A stretch of 64,000 nt of DNA, taken from contig NZ_JABFDF010000002.1 in NCBI RefSeq assembly GCF_013403985.1, positions 248,001 to 312,000 on the forward strand, in the 5' to 3' direction. Origin of the DNA: Winogradskyella ludwigii. Lineage in GTDB: Bacteria; Bacteroidota; Bacteroidia; Flavobacteriales; Flavobacteriaceae. This document shows, piece by piece, positions 44,950 to 54,361 of this stretch; the first letter of the stretch is position 1, and every line of letters starts with the position of its first letter. Made by a program: the position numbers and the translations under genes. The notes under the pieces were generated by a model. That model was not told where the DNA came from. It did not search any database and worked only from the letters and a program-made list of their open reading frames with translations.

Positions 44950-46344
44950 TTACTGGCCTCTATAATATAAAATAGTGCTTAATGTTTTTATAAAAATACT
45001 AAAATCTAAGAATATGCTTCTGTGCTTAATGTAGTACAAATCGTATTGAAGTTTAGTAAGGCTATCATCTACAGAAGAACCGTATCGTGTACTAACTTGT
45101 GCCCAACCTGTTAAACCCGGATTTATGATATGTCTTGTTTCATAGTATGGAATTACACGAGCTAACTCATCTACAAAGAAAGGACGTTCTGGACGTGGTC
45201 CAATAATGCTCATTTCACCTTTAATTACATTAAAGAATTGTGGAATTTCATCTAGACGAGAACGTCTTAAAAACATACCAAATGCTGTAATTCTTGTATC
45301 ATTTTTTTGAGCCCATTTTACTCCATCAGCTTCAGCATTAACAACCATAGTTCTAAGCTTAAGAATCTGAAATAGTTCACTGTTTTTTCCAACACGCTCC
45401 TGAGTATAAAACAAAGGACCTTTATTACCTATTGCATTTCCTAATAAAATTAAAGGCAATAGAAGGACACCTATTAACAAACCAATCACAGCAAAGATCA
45501 TATCAAAGGCTCGCTGAAAGAACATATAAAGCTTATTTTCATTACTACGACTAAAAGGAAAATATTTATAGAACTCTTTACCAACAAATTGAATAGGCAC
45601 TTTCCTTAGCAACTCTTCATAAACCTGAGTATAATCTCTTATTTTAAAACCACGCTTTAACAATAACATTAAATCGTGATATACCTCGGGAGTTATTGAT
45701 TCGGTATTTAAACTTGCGACTAAAATTTCGGATATTTTTTTGTCTTTAATTGTTGCTAAAAAATCTTTAGCTTCAAATTCTGGAAGATCCTTAGGTTTTA
45801 TAGTATCTGATGAAGATACGTGACTGTTAACAAAACCAACGATTTTATAATTTGGATCTGAAGTGTTTAATGATTTTATTAATTCTTCAATATTAGAAAT
45901 TTCACCAACTAAAAGTACACGTTTGTAAAAGCGAGGAGATTCAATTAAATTAATATAAATGAGTCTCCATAAAAGTATAAAAATAATTATAGTTACGTAA
46001 AGATATACAATCTGCATACGCTCTACAGGAAGATATGGTGACAAAACTGGTGTTAACAGATAAAATAGAACAACTGTAGAAGCTGTAATTACAACATTTT
46101 TAAATGTAGCTTCAAGATTACTCGCTTTTTGTAAATCGTACAACTCAAAAATAGTCCCAAAAACAGTGACATATACACCTAGCAAAATTAGAGCTACGCT
46201 ATTAGCAATACTGACTTCAATATATTCAAAATCGAAATAAAGACTTAGACAATAGACACCTACGAAAACCATAAGTAAGTCTAAAATTCTAAGTAGAATC
46301 TTACGTTCAGAAATTTCAAAATGAATACCTTTTTTATTCGTCAT
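44950..46344 (-). CDS. Polyprenyl glycosylphosphotransferase (WcaJ/WbaP type), initiates polysaccharide synthesis
   Basis: A 464-residue protein with four or five N-terminal helices, a CoA-binding-like middle domain (about 145-260: RVLLVGEISNIEELIKSL) and the C-terminal sugar transferase domain. The latter has a re-entrant helix (FDMIFAVIGLLIGVLLLPLI), GPLFYTQERVGKN, FQILKLRTMVVNAE, SRLDEIPQFFNVIKG and SIIGPRPERP. It moves a sugar-1-phosphate onto undecaprenyl phosphate, the first step of the repeat unit. It is the last gene of the polysaccharide cluster. Confidence 0.95.
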   Translation of the reverse strand: MTNKKGIHFEISERKILLRILDLLMVFVGVYCLSLYFDFEYIEVSIANSVALILLGVYVTVFGTIFELYDLQKASNLEATFKNVVITASTVVLFYLLTPVLSPYLPVERMQIVYLYVTIIIFILLWRLIYINLIESPRFYKRVLLVGEISNIEELIKSLNTSDPNYKIVGFVNSHVSSSDTIKPKDLPEFEAKDFLATIKDKKISEILVASLNTESITPEVYHDLMLLLKRGFKIRDYTQVYEELLRKVPIQFVGKEFYKYFPFSRSNENKLYMFFQRAFDMIFAVIGLLIGVLLLPLILLGNAIGNKGPLFYTQERVGKNSELFQILKLRTMVVNAEADGVKWAQKNDTRITAFGMFLRRSRLDEIPQFFNVIKGEMSIIGPRPERPFFVDELARVIPYYETRHIINPGLTGWAQVSTRYGSSVDDSLTKLQYDLYYIKHRSIFLDFSIFIKTLSTILYYRGQ

Positions 46345-46400
46345 TACATGTATAAAACTGGGTGTAAATATAACAAGTCCAAATGATTATTAACATTAAT

Positions 46401-47411
46401 TTAAGACAAAATGGAATCCCATTTTGGTTTTACTGCCGTCCATGCAAAATTTTCGCTTTTTGCACGTGCATTAGCTATCAGTTTTTCTCTGAGCTGAACA
46501 TCTGATATTAGTTCCAAAATTTTACCAACCATTGCTCTAGCATCCTGAGGCTCTACCAATAAACCATCTATAGTATCCGAAATTAAAAAAGGCATACCAC
46601 CGACGTTTGTAGAAACCACAGGTAATCCAAGAGCCATAGCTTCAATTACGCTCACTGGTGTGTTATCTAAATTAGTTGTATTAATAAATATGTTATATTT
46701 TTCTGAAACTGAAATCCACTCTTTTTTTGTCAATTTCCCCGTAAATTCAATCTCTAAATTTAGATCATCCGCTAACTGTTTAACGTCTTTTAAAGTACCA
46801 TCAGCATCTGGACCAACCATACATAACATAGCTTCTGGATAGTGCTTTTTTACTTCATTAAATACGTGAACCGCTAGTTTAGGGTTATAGATTTTTGAAA
46901 ACGAACGTACCCATAACAATTTAGGACTAGCATAAGTTTTACTCTTAAAAGGATAATCATTTATTTGAATCGTATTAGGAATATGAACAATATTATCATA
47001 GCCAAATAATTCGAATTCTTGTTTTAAATACGCTGAAGGAGAAATATTATGTACTGCTTTTTTAAAGATTAGAGCACTTAATTTTGGACTGTTTTTTAAT
47101 CTTGATGGGAGATTACCTCCATGTAAAATTGGAATGTATTTTATTTTTAATAAACTACATAATTGACTAATAATAAGAGCAAAATAAAAATTCTGAGTAC
47201 TGTAAGTGTCAATTAAAACTATGTCTATATTATTAGATAATGTAACACACGACCTTACCATATCTAACAACCGAATTATCTTATTGGTTTTAGAGGACGT
47301 ATAATGCATTATATAGCCTTCTTTCTCTAGTAGAGCACCAAGTATTTGAATTCCAGAAATATTAGACTTGTTGTTCTTTAAGTTGTTTCCTACGTACAGG
47401 ATTCTTTTCAT
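46401..47411 (-). CDS. Glycosyltransferase family 4-type
   Basis: The product is 336 residues from the ATG at 47411 (MKRILYVGNN); an ATG three codons earlier is possible. GT-B fold: the acceptor domain opens with RILYVGNNLKNNKSNISGI, and the donor domain shows LLWVRSFSKIYNPKLAVHVF and PVSVIEAMALGLPVVSTNVG, the E-x7-E-like site. It should transfer a sugar from a nucleotide donor to the growing lipid-linked chain at the cytoplasmic face. The gene overlaps the end of the polymerase-like gene by about 50 bases. Confidence 0.9.
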   Translation of the reverse strand: MKRILYVGNNLKNNKSNISGIQILGALLEKEGYIMHYTSSKTNKIIRLLDMVRSCVTLSNNIDIVLIDTYSTQNFYFALIISQLCSLLKIKYIPILHGGNLPSRLKNSPKLSALIFKKAVHNISPSAYLKQEFELFGYDNIVHIPNTIQINDYPFKSKTYASPKLLWVRSFSKIYNPKLAVHVFNEVKKHYPEAMLCMVGPDADGTLKDVKQLADDLNLEIEFTGKLTKKEWISVSEKYNIFINTTNLDNTPVSVIEAMALGLPVVSTNVGGMPFLISDTIDGLLVEPQDARAMVGKILELISDVQLREKLIANARAKSENFAWTAVKPKWDSILS

Positions 47412-48726
47412 TTTTAACATTTAATAAGGCTAAGCCGTATACAAATGCAGGCATAGCTATTCGCATAGACATATGATTTATGGTCAAAAACCAAAAAGCT
47501 AAAAAAGCATAAAAATAATAATTACTTCGGTTTCTTGATCGCATTTCTAAAGGCTTAAACACTAGAATCAAAAGAATAATCACTCCAAGCATACCATGCT
47601 CTGCTAAAGTCCTACTAAATTCACTATGTGAGGTTACCCCTTGTCCTTCTAGTTCTATTCGCTGATCTTTGGCTCGGCTTGAACCAATTCCAAAAAAAGG
47701 ATTATTAATAAAACCGTCTAATTCATGTTCAAATAACTCGGCTCGTCCTGTTGATAGACTTGCTTTTTCTCTTCCTAAATGATCTTTATTCGAATAGCGT
47801 AAACTCACTAAACCTCCAGATTGATCAATACTAATCACCCAAGTGAATATCAAACTCAAACAAAATAACCCAAACATAGCAATCAATTCATTTCGTTTTC
47901 TAACACGAGACTGTCGATAATAATAAAATAAAAATATAATGATTGCCATTAGAGCTGTAATAACACCTCCACGACTCATGGTAGTAACGGCTCTAAAAGA
48001 AATTAAGCCAAGAATAATGGCATTTAAAATTTTTAATCCTAGGTTAGGTGACTTTGTAAAAAGCCTTATAGCAGTTAAAAACATACCTAAACCTAAAGCT
48101 GCAGACACTTGATTTGCTCCCCAACCACCTGATGCAGATCGATTAGATGCCGTACTGGAGAGCACCTCTTTTAAATCGGGAACATATAAATAAATATAAG
48201 CTGTATGAGCTATAATAGGCAATACCATGAAAAGAAGTATCTGAGACAACTGACTATTACTAACTCGTTTATCATAACAAAACAATGCAGACAAACCCAA
48301 ACAAACAGGACCACTTAATACAAAAGCGATATTAGTTCTAAAATTAGCATCAAAACTCAAAGTCGTAGAAGCTACAAAAATAGAAGGTACTAAAAACATA
48401 AGATAAATAAAATAAGGATAGCCCTTCCCTGAAATCCCTTTATAAAATATCCCCATCAACACAAAAAGTATCACAAAGTATTTACCAGCTTCATAGGATA
48501 TAGAACCTTTAGTAGTTCTAAAAAAAACCTCAGCACCAACAAAATAGGCGCAAGCCTTTAAGACTTCATAGGTTTTTTTATCATCAGTTATAGTTACTAT
48601 ACGGTAGATAAAATAAACAACCGCCGCAAAAAAATATAGCTTAGAAATACTTTCATTAAGATAAATCAAAATACCTAGAGCGGCATGAAAACCAACAGCG
48701 CTGATATAAGTAATATTGGTTTTCAA
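47362..48726 (-). CDS. O-antigen ligase/polymerase-type (Wzy/WaaL) membrane protein
   Basis: This 454-residue protein has about eleven membrane helices. The large periplasmic loop before the last helices carries the Wzy_C/WaaL signature: TGRAELFEHELDGFINNP, FFGIGSS and TSHSEFSRTLAEHGMLGVII with the conserved His/Glu. Such enzymes polymerise repeat units or ligate them to lipid A core or another acceptor. Position near the initiating transferase fits a polymerase. Two classes cannot be told apart by sequence alone. Confidence 0.88.
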   Translation of the reverse strand: MKTNITYISAVGFHAALGILIYLNESISKLYFFAAVVYFIYRIVTITDDKKTYEVLKACAYFVGAEVFFRTTKGSISYEAGKYFVILFVLMGIFYKGISGKGYPYFIYLMFLVPSIFVASTTLSFDANFRTNIAFVLSGPVCLGLSALFCYDKRVSNSQLSQILLFMVLPIIAHTAYIYLYVPDLKEVLSSTASNRSASGGWGANQVSAALGLGMFLTAIRLFTKSPNLGLKILNAIILGLISFRAVTTMSRGGVITALMAIIIFLFYYYRQSRVRKRNELIAMFGLFCLSLIFTWVISIDQSGGLVSLRYSNKDHLGREKASLSTGRAELFEHELDGFINNPFFGIGSSRAKDQRIELEGQGVTSHSEFSRTLAEHGMLGVIILLILVFKPLEMRSRNRSNYYFYAFLAFWFLTINHMSMRIAMPAFVYGLALLNVKNEKNPVRRKQLKEQQV

Positions 48727-48788
48727 TTTATGCAGTCAGGTTTTAAAATAAAAGAAGTCGTGTAAATAATTATAGATTAACTTTAGAG

Positions 48789-49595
48789 TTAAGAAAAAAT
48801 AATTTTATAATTATCTAATGGAAAGCGGTAATGATAACTTTTTCTAAAAATAAACAAAACAAAGTGTGTTATAAAAACAGGAATATAAGGACGTGTATAT
48901 TTTAAAAACACATCGTATGTTTTATTATTATAATTACAAATTAAAAAAGGAACTGTATCTTTATTTAAGTAATTTCTATAAACACTATCTTCTTCTAATG
49001 GTTTATTCTCATTAAACGATTTATAGTGAACTATTTTCTTATTTCGAGATAATTGAAACAATTCAATAACAGATAATGGTACTTTTTCTTCATTAAAAAA
49101 AGTAAAACCATTATAAACATCAATAAGTACCCATTTATTTAGTTCCTTACTAAATACCTCATTAAAAGAATGTCCACCATACTCTGTATTAAAAGGTGCT
49201 CTTGTAGTTCCCCATTCTCTGACTTTAATTGAATTAATAACACAAAAATTATTAAAAATCTGAGCCATATCACTACACACTCCTCCCTTTCCATCTAGCA
49301 TTATTCGTAAAGCCTTTTCTGAAGGCTCACTTAATCCTGGCCCACCTTTAATATTATTCTGTAGCCAAACACTCAGTTTTTGAATTAAACTCAAATCAGA
49401 TTCTGGTGTAGAATCTTTAAAGATAGATTCATTGATTTCTTTATAATAAGCAGGGATATCTTCCTTTCTGTTAGTTTTATTATAGGTACAAGCACTTACA
49501 TCACTAATCTCTACATTTTTAGACAGTAATTTAAAGCGGGTAATATATAAAATTGGGTGACGTTTAAAAACCCAAAACAGTTTTTTTAAGATCAT
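48789..49595 (-). CDS. Transglutaminase-like (papain-fold) protein in the polysaccharide cluster
   Basis: A 268-residue protein. The core contains GKGGVCSDMAQIFNNFC with Cys107, YGGHSFNEVFSKELNKW with His142 and WVLIDVYNG with Asp159, the triad of the transglutaminase-like superfamily. The N-terminal part is basic and the C-terminal part has one hydrophobic segment (PVFITHFVLFIFRK). No signal peptide is evident. Bacterial members are mostly proteases, amidases or peptide-bond-forming enzymes. Inside a glycosyltransferase operon it might add or remove an amide-linked group on the glycan, an idea from context only. The 123 bases upstream are AT-rich. Confidence 0.82.
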   Translation of the reverse strand: MILKKLFWVFKRHPILYITRFKLLSKNVEISDVSACTYNKTNRKEDIPAYYKEINESIFKDSTPESDLSLIQKLSVWLQNNIKGGPGLSEPSEKALRIMLDGKGGVCSDMAQIFNNFCVINSIKVREWGTTRAPFNTEYGGHSFNEVFSKELNKWVLIDVYNGFTFFNEEKVPLSVIELFQLSRNKKIVHYKSFNENKPLEEDSVYRNYLNKDTVPFLICNYNNKTYDVFLKYTRPYIPVFITHFVLFIFRKSYHYRFPLDNYKIIFS

Positions 49596-49718
49596 TTAGA
49601 ATAGCACATTTTTTAACATCGGCTAAATGTAATTATTTTTTTTTTACTAGGCATAATAAATCAATTTTTAACCAAAATAAAAACAGCATCTTACACTATT
49701 AACTGCTAATTTCAAATT

Positions 49719-50846
49719 TCACATTAAATCTATTTTAATCCGCTGATTATAATACGAATATGTGAATTTTGAAATAGTTGTTTTTTCTGAATCTATCATA
49801 GTAGAATATGTTGATTCTGATAGTCCTAATAGTTTTTCAATTTTAGTTAATAAACCTTCTTTTGTAATTGAAGGCAGTAAAAATCCGTTTTGATTATCAA
49901 TAACATAATTAGAAATCGAAGACACATCAGAAACAATAGGTAAACAACCATAATTCATAGCTTCAGCTATTACTTTTGGAAAACCTTCAGATGCAGATGG
50001 TAAAATAATAGCATGAGAAATCTGATAAATTTGATGAACATCTTTACGAGATAAATAGCCATGAAAGATAAAGTTCAAAGCACTATCTAATGTTTGCTCT
50101 TTATAGTAATCAACTAATTCTCCATCTCCTACTAGATGAATATCTCCTATACACGCTTGTTCTTTAGGTGAAAGTGATTTAAATGCATTTATAAGTAAAC
50201 CTAATCCTTTAGCCGCTTCTAATCTCCCAACGAAACAAAAATTAATCGCTTCTTTGTTTAATTTTTTATTTTGAGTAATAAATTGTCCATGTATTATCTC
50301 TTGCTCTGTTAAACATGGGTTTTCAAATGTAAGACAGTGTTTTTTCTGATTTTCCCACCTCCCATTTATAGTAACATTTCTATTCTGTTGTTTTAGCAAA
50401 TAACGTTGAAAGCTATAGGCCATCGGTGCATTCTCCTGTTTCCAATTTCCAGCATATTTAAACCATCCTTTTTTTGAACTTAAAAAAACTAAATAAGGAA
50501 CAACAAAAACTCCAATTCCTGTTGGTGCCCTAAACTGAAAATAATCTGATTTATTTAAAGCTTTTTGAATCGTTCTCAATATTTGAGGCGTTTTCCATAT
50601 TATAGCAAGTTTATCTACTGTCTTTGTTCCGCCAACAGCTGGCAAAGCAACAAAAGTTATAGTGTTAGACGTGTAAGCTAATGCACTTGATGGCGCAGGA
50701 ATATCATGCAACATAGCCACATGAATAATTGAATCGAAAACCTCTACCAAATTATTGACCTCAGTAACAGTAGATCCTAATCCGACAATAGTACCATCTG
50801 TTTTTTTGTAATGCTCCGTATGAGATATAATAGTTAATGTACTCAT
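49719..50846 (-). CDS. Glycosyltransferase family 4-type
   Basis: A 375-residue GT-B enzyme. The N-terminal half begins STLTIISHTEHYKKTDGTIV, with an unusually divergent acceptor domain. The donor half is typical: FCFVGRLEAAKGLGLLINAF, IHLVGDGELVDYY and PSASEGFPKVIAEAMNYG, giving the EGFPxxxxE site. It overlaps the next-upstream gene by 4 bases (ATGA). Sugar specificity is not predictable. Confidence 0.9.
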   Translation of the reverse strand: MSTLTIISHTEHYKKTDGTIVGLGSTVTEVNNLVEVFDSIIHVAMLHDIPAPSSALAYTSNTITFVALPAVGGTKTVDKLAIIWKTPQILRTIQKALNKSDYFQFRAPTGIGVFVVPYLVFLSSKKGWFKYAGNWKQENAPMAYSFQRYLLKQQNRNVTINGRWENQKKHCLTFENPCLTEQEIIHGQFITQNKKLNKEAINFCFVGRLEAAKGLGLLINAFKSLSPKEQACIGDIHLVGDGELVDYYKEQTLDSALNFIFHGYLSRKDVHQIYQISHAIILPSASEGFPKVIAEAMNYGCLPIVSDVSSISNYVIDNQNGFLLPSITKEGLLTKIEKLLGLSESTYSTMIDSEKTTISKFTYSYYNQRIKIDLM

Positions 50847-51946
50847 GTTAACAAAGCTATATATTGTTTAATAATAGTTGTCCAATTATGATCTAAAGCC
50901 CAATTTTTTGATGCTTCATAAAAGGTTTCTTTTGATTTTAGTATGCTATCAATTGCGTTTATAAATTGACGAGTATCACCGGAATCTACCAAAATACCCG
51001 AAACATTAGGTTTAATTGCATCTTCAATACCACAATTTTTAGATCCAATAGCTGGTACACCTAATGCATTAGCCTCAAGAATTGCAATACCAAAACCTTC
51101 AACATCTCCGGTTTTACTTTCACTACTCAACATTACAAAAATAGTAGTACTACTTAATGTCTGTTTTAATTGTTCATCGTCTAAAGCTCCATGAAATGTT
51201 ATATGTGAATTTACACCTAAATCTATTGCTACTTGAGTAAAATAATCTGCCTCAGTTGGAATACCTACACAATGGTAATGTAGGTCAGGATAATATTTTA
51301 GTAATTCTGGTAAATGTTTTATAACATTGAGTTGCCCTTTTCTTGAACTTACACGACCAACTGTTGTTATTACAGGATTACCTTTTAAGACTGCTGAAGT
51401 CTTCTTATCAGAATTCCATTCGTTTACACGTATACCGTTTGGAATCACCTCAACGTCTTTATTTAAATATGATATTAAACTTTTTGTATAATTAGAAACA
51501 GCAACTATATTATCCATTTTATTTAAAGAATAATCTATCGATTTTTTCAAAATAAAAGACTTAAAGTTAACTTCTGTTCCGTGAACAACAGCTATTGTTT
51601 TTGCTTTTTTAAATCTGCTTATAAAAGCCACATTCCATAGCGAGAATTTACCAGTTGCAATGACATGCGATGTCTTTGAAAAATTTTTATAGGTCACAGC
51701 AATTCTATTTAAATACATTTTAAACCGTTGCTTGTGGCGCTTTATTCGTATAACTTTAAAAGGTAATGCTTTGTCAAAAACAATTTCTTCTTCACCTATT
51801 ATTGATCGTTGATCTGCAATAACGGTAATTGAATAATTGTTTTTAGATAATTCCAAGGCTAATTGATAAGCATGATTACCTATTCCTCCTGGTTGGGGTG
51901 GGAATTCTGAAGTAACAATTAATAACTGCTTGTTCTGTAAATGCAT
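50843..51946 (-). CDS. Glycosyltransferase family 4-type
   Basis: This 367-residue GT-B enzyme opens with LIVTSEFPPQPGGIGNHAYQ, the classic glycine-rich acceptor loop, and has TTVGRVSSRKGQLNVIKHL and EGFGIAILEANALGVPAIGS for the donor. It is coupled on both sides: its start overlaps the stop of the family 2 gene by one base, and its stop overlaps the next start by 4 bases. The sequence is closer to PimB/Pgf-like mannosyl- or glucosyl-transferases, which is a family trend and not a proof of donor. Confidence 0.92.
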   Translation of the reverse strand: MHLQNKQLLIVTSEFPPQPGGIGNHAYQLALELSKNNYSITVIADQRSIIGEEEIVFDKALPFKVIRIKRHKQRFKMYLNRIAVTYKNFSKTSHVIATGKFSLWNVAFISRFKKAKTIAVVHGTEVNFKSFILKKSIDYSLNKMDNIVAVSNYTKSLISYLNKDVEVIPNGIRVNEWNSDKKTSAVLKGNPVITTVGRVSSRKGQLNVIKHLPELLKYYPDLHYHCVGIPTEADYFTQVAIDLGVNSHITFHGALDDEQLKQTLSSTTIFVMLSSESKTGDVEGFGIAILEANALGVPAIGSKNCGIEDAIKPNVSGILVDSGDTRQFINAIDSILKSKETFYEASKNWALDHNWTTIIKQYIALLT

Positions 51947-53271
51947 TATAAAGTTTCTATTAAAGGCCCTTTATTTATTTTCTGACTCGCTAAACTCCAA
52001 GATTTAAATACCTGATAAAATACTATAGGAAGAATAAGCAGTGTTAGAAAAGCTCCCAATATCAATAAAGGTTTATTTTTTTTAAATTGATAGGGAAATA
52101 TGGATAATGGCACCATACGAAACAAAGCTAATTTTGCCGCTTTTTTCCCATAATAACGTCTAAAATAATAAATAACACTAGGTATGGGTCTTGGAGCAAA
52201 AAAACTAGAGGGTCTAAAAGCATCCCAACTTCCCATTTCGCGTAAACCTCCTGTCCCTGCTTTTACATCAATGCAAGATGCTATTGGGTTAGATACACTT
52301 TTTATACCATCAAGATAAACGCGAATACCAAACTCACCATCTCCCATACGTTGTTTTTCAAATTGTCTATCAAATAAGCCTACGCTAGTAAAAACAGTTT
52401 TATAAAGCATGGCGTTACCTGTTGCAAACTGAGATGCTAGCGCAAAATAAGATCTATCTTTAGGTATTTGTTGCCCTTCTGGATAAAAAACACCCGCCGA
52501 AACTTCTGAATCAAAAAAATCTAAACACTTTAAATGAGAACTAATCCAATTAGAAGCAATACGAACGTCGTCTTCAGAAAGAGCAATTAAATCGCCTGTT
52601 GCGTGTTTAACAGCTGTATTACGTGCTAACCAAAGTGCTTTCTCTTCTTGTCTTATAAGATTAATATCTAAATTATAATTCTTATAAAATTCTGAATTAA
52701 AAGGTTCGGATTGATCTACAACTATAACTTCAAAATTAGAATAATCTTGTGTTTCTAAATCCTTTAAAACATCGTGTAAATAGGTGTATCTATTCAATGT
52801 AGGAATAACAACACTAACTTTAGGACTTTCTTTTAGTAATGACGAATTAAAAGTATCCCAATCTTTGTAAAAAATAGGGTTAGTACCAACAGAAACTCTA
52901 TTAACAGATCTCGTTTTTAACCAAGCGCGTATTTCCTTAAATGGGTTATGAAATGAAAAAACTCTTAATAATAACACATAAAAAACCCAAGCTGAATTAA
53001 AATACTTTCGGATAAAATGATAATTATCCTCAACACTAATGGTTTCAAAACGAGCATATGTAGGTGCATCTCCAACGTAGCCATTTTGCATGGCTTGCCA
53101 AGACAAATCATAGTCTGCAGCACGTTCAGATGAATATTTGGTATCTCTGCTTAATTTTGACAAGACAAATTCTGGTAGATCCTTAACTTCAGGAAAAACA
53201 GACCCCTTAGTTTTAGTAAAGCACTGAAAATAATGTGTAGGCTGTATGTATTTTAAAAAAGTGAATAGCAT
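51946..53271 (-). CDS. Glycosyltransferase family 2-type with N-terminal extension
   Basis: This 441-residue GT-A enzyme has about 145 residues before the catalytic domain, which starts at KVSVVIPTLNRYTYLHDVL. QDYSNFEVIVVDQSEPF holds the first Asp and LIALSEDDVRIASNW has the metal-binding EDD in place of DxD. A C-terminal hydrophobic segment (LLILGAFLTLLILPIVFYQV) anchors it to the membrane. The N-terminal extension has no recognised fold. Overlaps of one base on both sides show tight coupling. Confidence 0.9.
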   Translation of the reverse strand: MLFTFLKYIQPTHYFQCFTKTKGSVFPEVKDLPEFVLSKLSRDTKYSSERAADYDLSWQAMQNGYVGDAPTYARFETISVEDNYHFIRKYFNSAWVFYVLLLRVFSFHNPFKEIRAWLKTRSVNRVSVGTNPIFYKDWDTFNSSLLKESPKVSVVIPTLNRYTYLHDVLKDLETQDYSNFEVIVVDQSEPFNSEFYKNYNLDINLIRQEEKALWLARNTAVKHATGDLIALSEDDVRIASNWISSHLKCLDFFDSEVSAGVFYPEGQQIPKDRSYFALASQFATGNAMLYKTVFTSVGLFDRQFEKQRMGDGEFGIRVYLDGIKSVSNPIASCIDVKAGTGGLREMGSWDAFRPSSFFAPRPIPSVIYYFRRYYGKKAAKLALFRMVPLSIFPYQFKKNKPLLILGAFLTLLILPIVFYQVFKSWSLASQKINKGPLIETL

Positions 53272-54347
53272 TAAACTTTTTTTATCGTTTTTAGAATTTT
53301 TTTAAAAATAAGGTCTTTATTGAAAGTGCTAGTATATAAATCATTAAAATAATCACTAGTCATTCCTCTTTTCTCTATATAATTATGTAAACTGTGTTTT
53401 AAATCAGTTACAGAATTAGGATCAAATGTAAAGTTTTTTAATGAAAATTGTTCTTTATCTACAAAGTCTAAAGCTCCAAACTTCGAAGATACAATGACTG
53501 GCACTCCCAAAGCTATAGCTTCTATAAAAACCAAACCAAAAGCTTCATTATAACTAGGCAGCACAACCACATCCATACTTTTGTAGAAAGCAATCATTTC
53601 CGTTACGGACAAATTCCCTAAAAATGTAACACTATCGTTAAGATCTAATTGATCTATCAATAAACTTAAGGATTCCTTATATGCACCGTCTCCTGCTAAA
53701 TATAATTGTACTGGCTTTTTACTTTCCGACTTTAGCTGACATACAGCTTCTATAACGATTTGATGGTTTTTATCAGATACCAAACGTCCTGGACAACCTA
53801 TTTTAAAGACTTTTTCGTTTTCTAAAAGTTTTAAGGTTTTAGAACAAGGTTTATAATCGTTAATATTAGTCCAAAAAGGTACAGCATTTGTTCGCTCTAT
53901 TGGCACTTTGTAAACCGTATGCATTTCTTCTTGTAATTGTTTGGAATTAGCCAAGACTAAATGTGCCATATTTAAATACAAGGTTTTGTTTAAAACTTTA
54001 ATAACACTAGGTTTAGTGTGTCCATAAGCAGAATGAAACCAAGCGATGTTATGCTTAATCCCTAAAAGTCTGCCAGCTAAAACTGCAGGATTAATATAGC
54101 TAAAATTGGAAATAACAATGTTGGGCTTTTCTTTCTTTATTAGTTTATATATTTTATAATAATTACTAAAATACCCTTCATTTTTCTCAATACGAACCGA
54201 GACTCCGTTTTGAAAAAAAGATTTATTTTTTTGTTTTAAACAGAAGTTAATAACCTCATAACCTTCTTCTTTAAGTTTTTTAGATAATTCTTGAAAAAAG
54301 TAAGAGAGTAAGCCCTTATTATGCGTGTATAGGATTAAGATTTTCAA
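53271..54347 (-). CDS. Glycosyltransferase family 4-type
   Basis: This 358-residue GT-B enzyme starts MKILILYTHNKGLLSYFFQE. The donor half has KIGCPGRLVSDKNHQIVIEA, LYLAGDGAYKESL and EAFGLVFIEAIALGVPVIVS. Its stop overlaps the family 2 gene start by one base. It lies 14 bases downstream of the broken FkbM gene. Several flavobacterial capsule clusters have a similar series, but the specific sugar is unknown. Confidence 0.9.
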   Translation of the reverse strand: MKILILYTHNKGLLSYFFQELSKKLKEEGYEVINFCLKQKNKSFFQNGVSVRIEKNEGYFSNYYKIYKLIKKEKPNIVISNFSYINPAVLAGRLLGIKHNIAWFHSAYGHTKPSVIKVLNKTLYLNMAHLVLANSKQLQEEMHTVYKVPIERTNAVPFWTNINDYKPCSKTLKLLENEKVFKIGCPGRLVSDKNHQIVIEAVCQLKSESKKPVQLYLAGDGAYKESLSLLIDQLDLNDSVTFLGNLSVTEMIAFYKSMDVVVLPSYNEAFGLVFIEAIALGVPVIVSSKFGALDFVDKEQFSLKNFTFDPNSVTDLKHSLHNYIEKRGMTSDYFNDLYTSTFNKDLIFKKILKTIKKV

Positions 54348-54361
54348 TGACTGATTGATTA

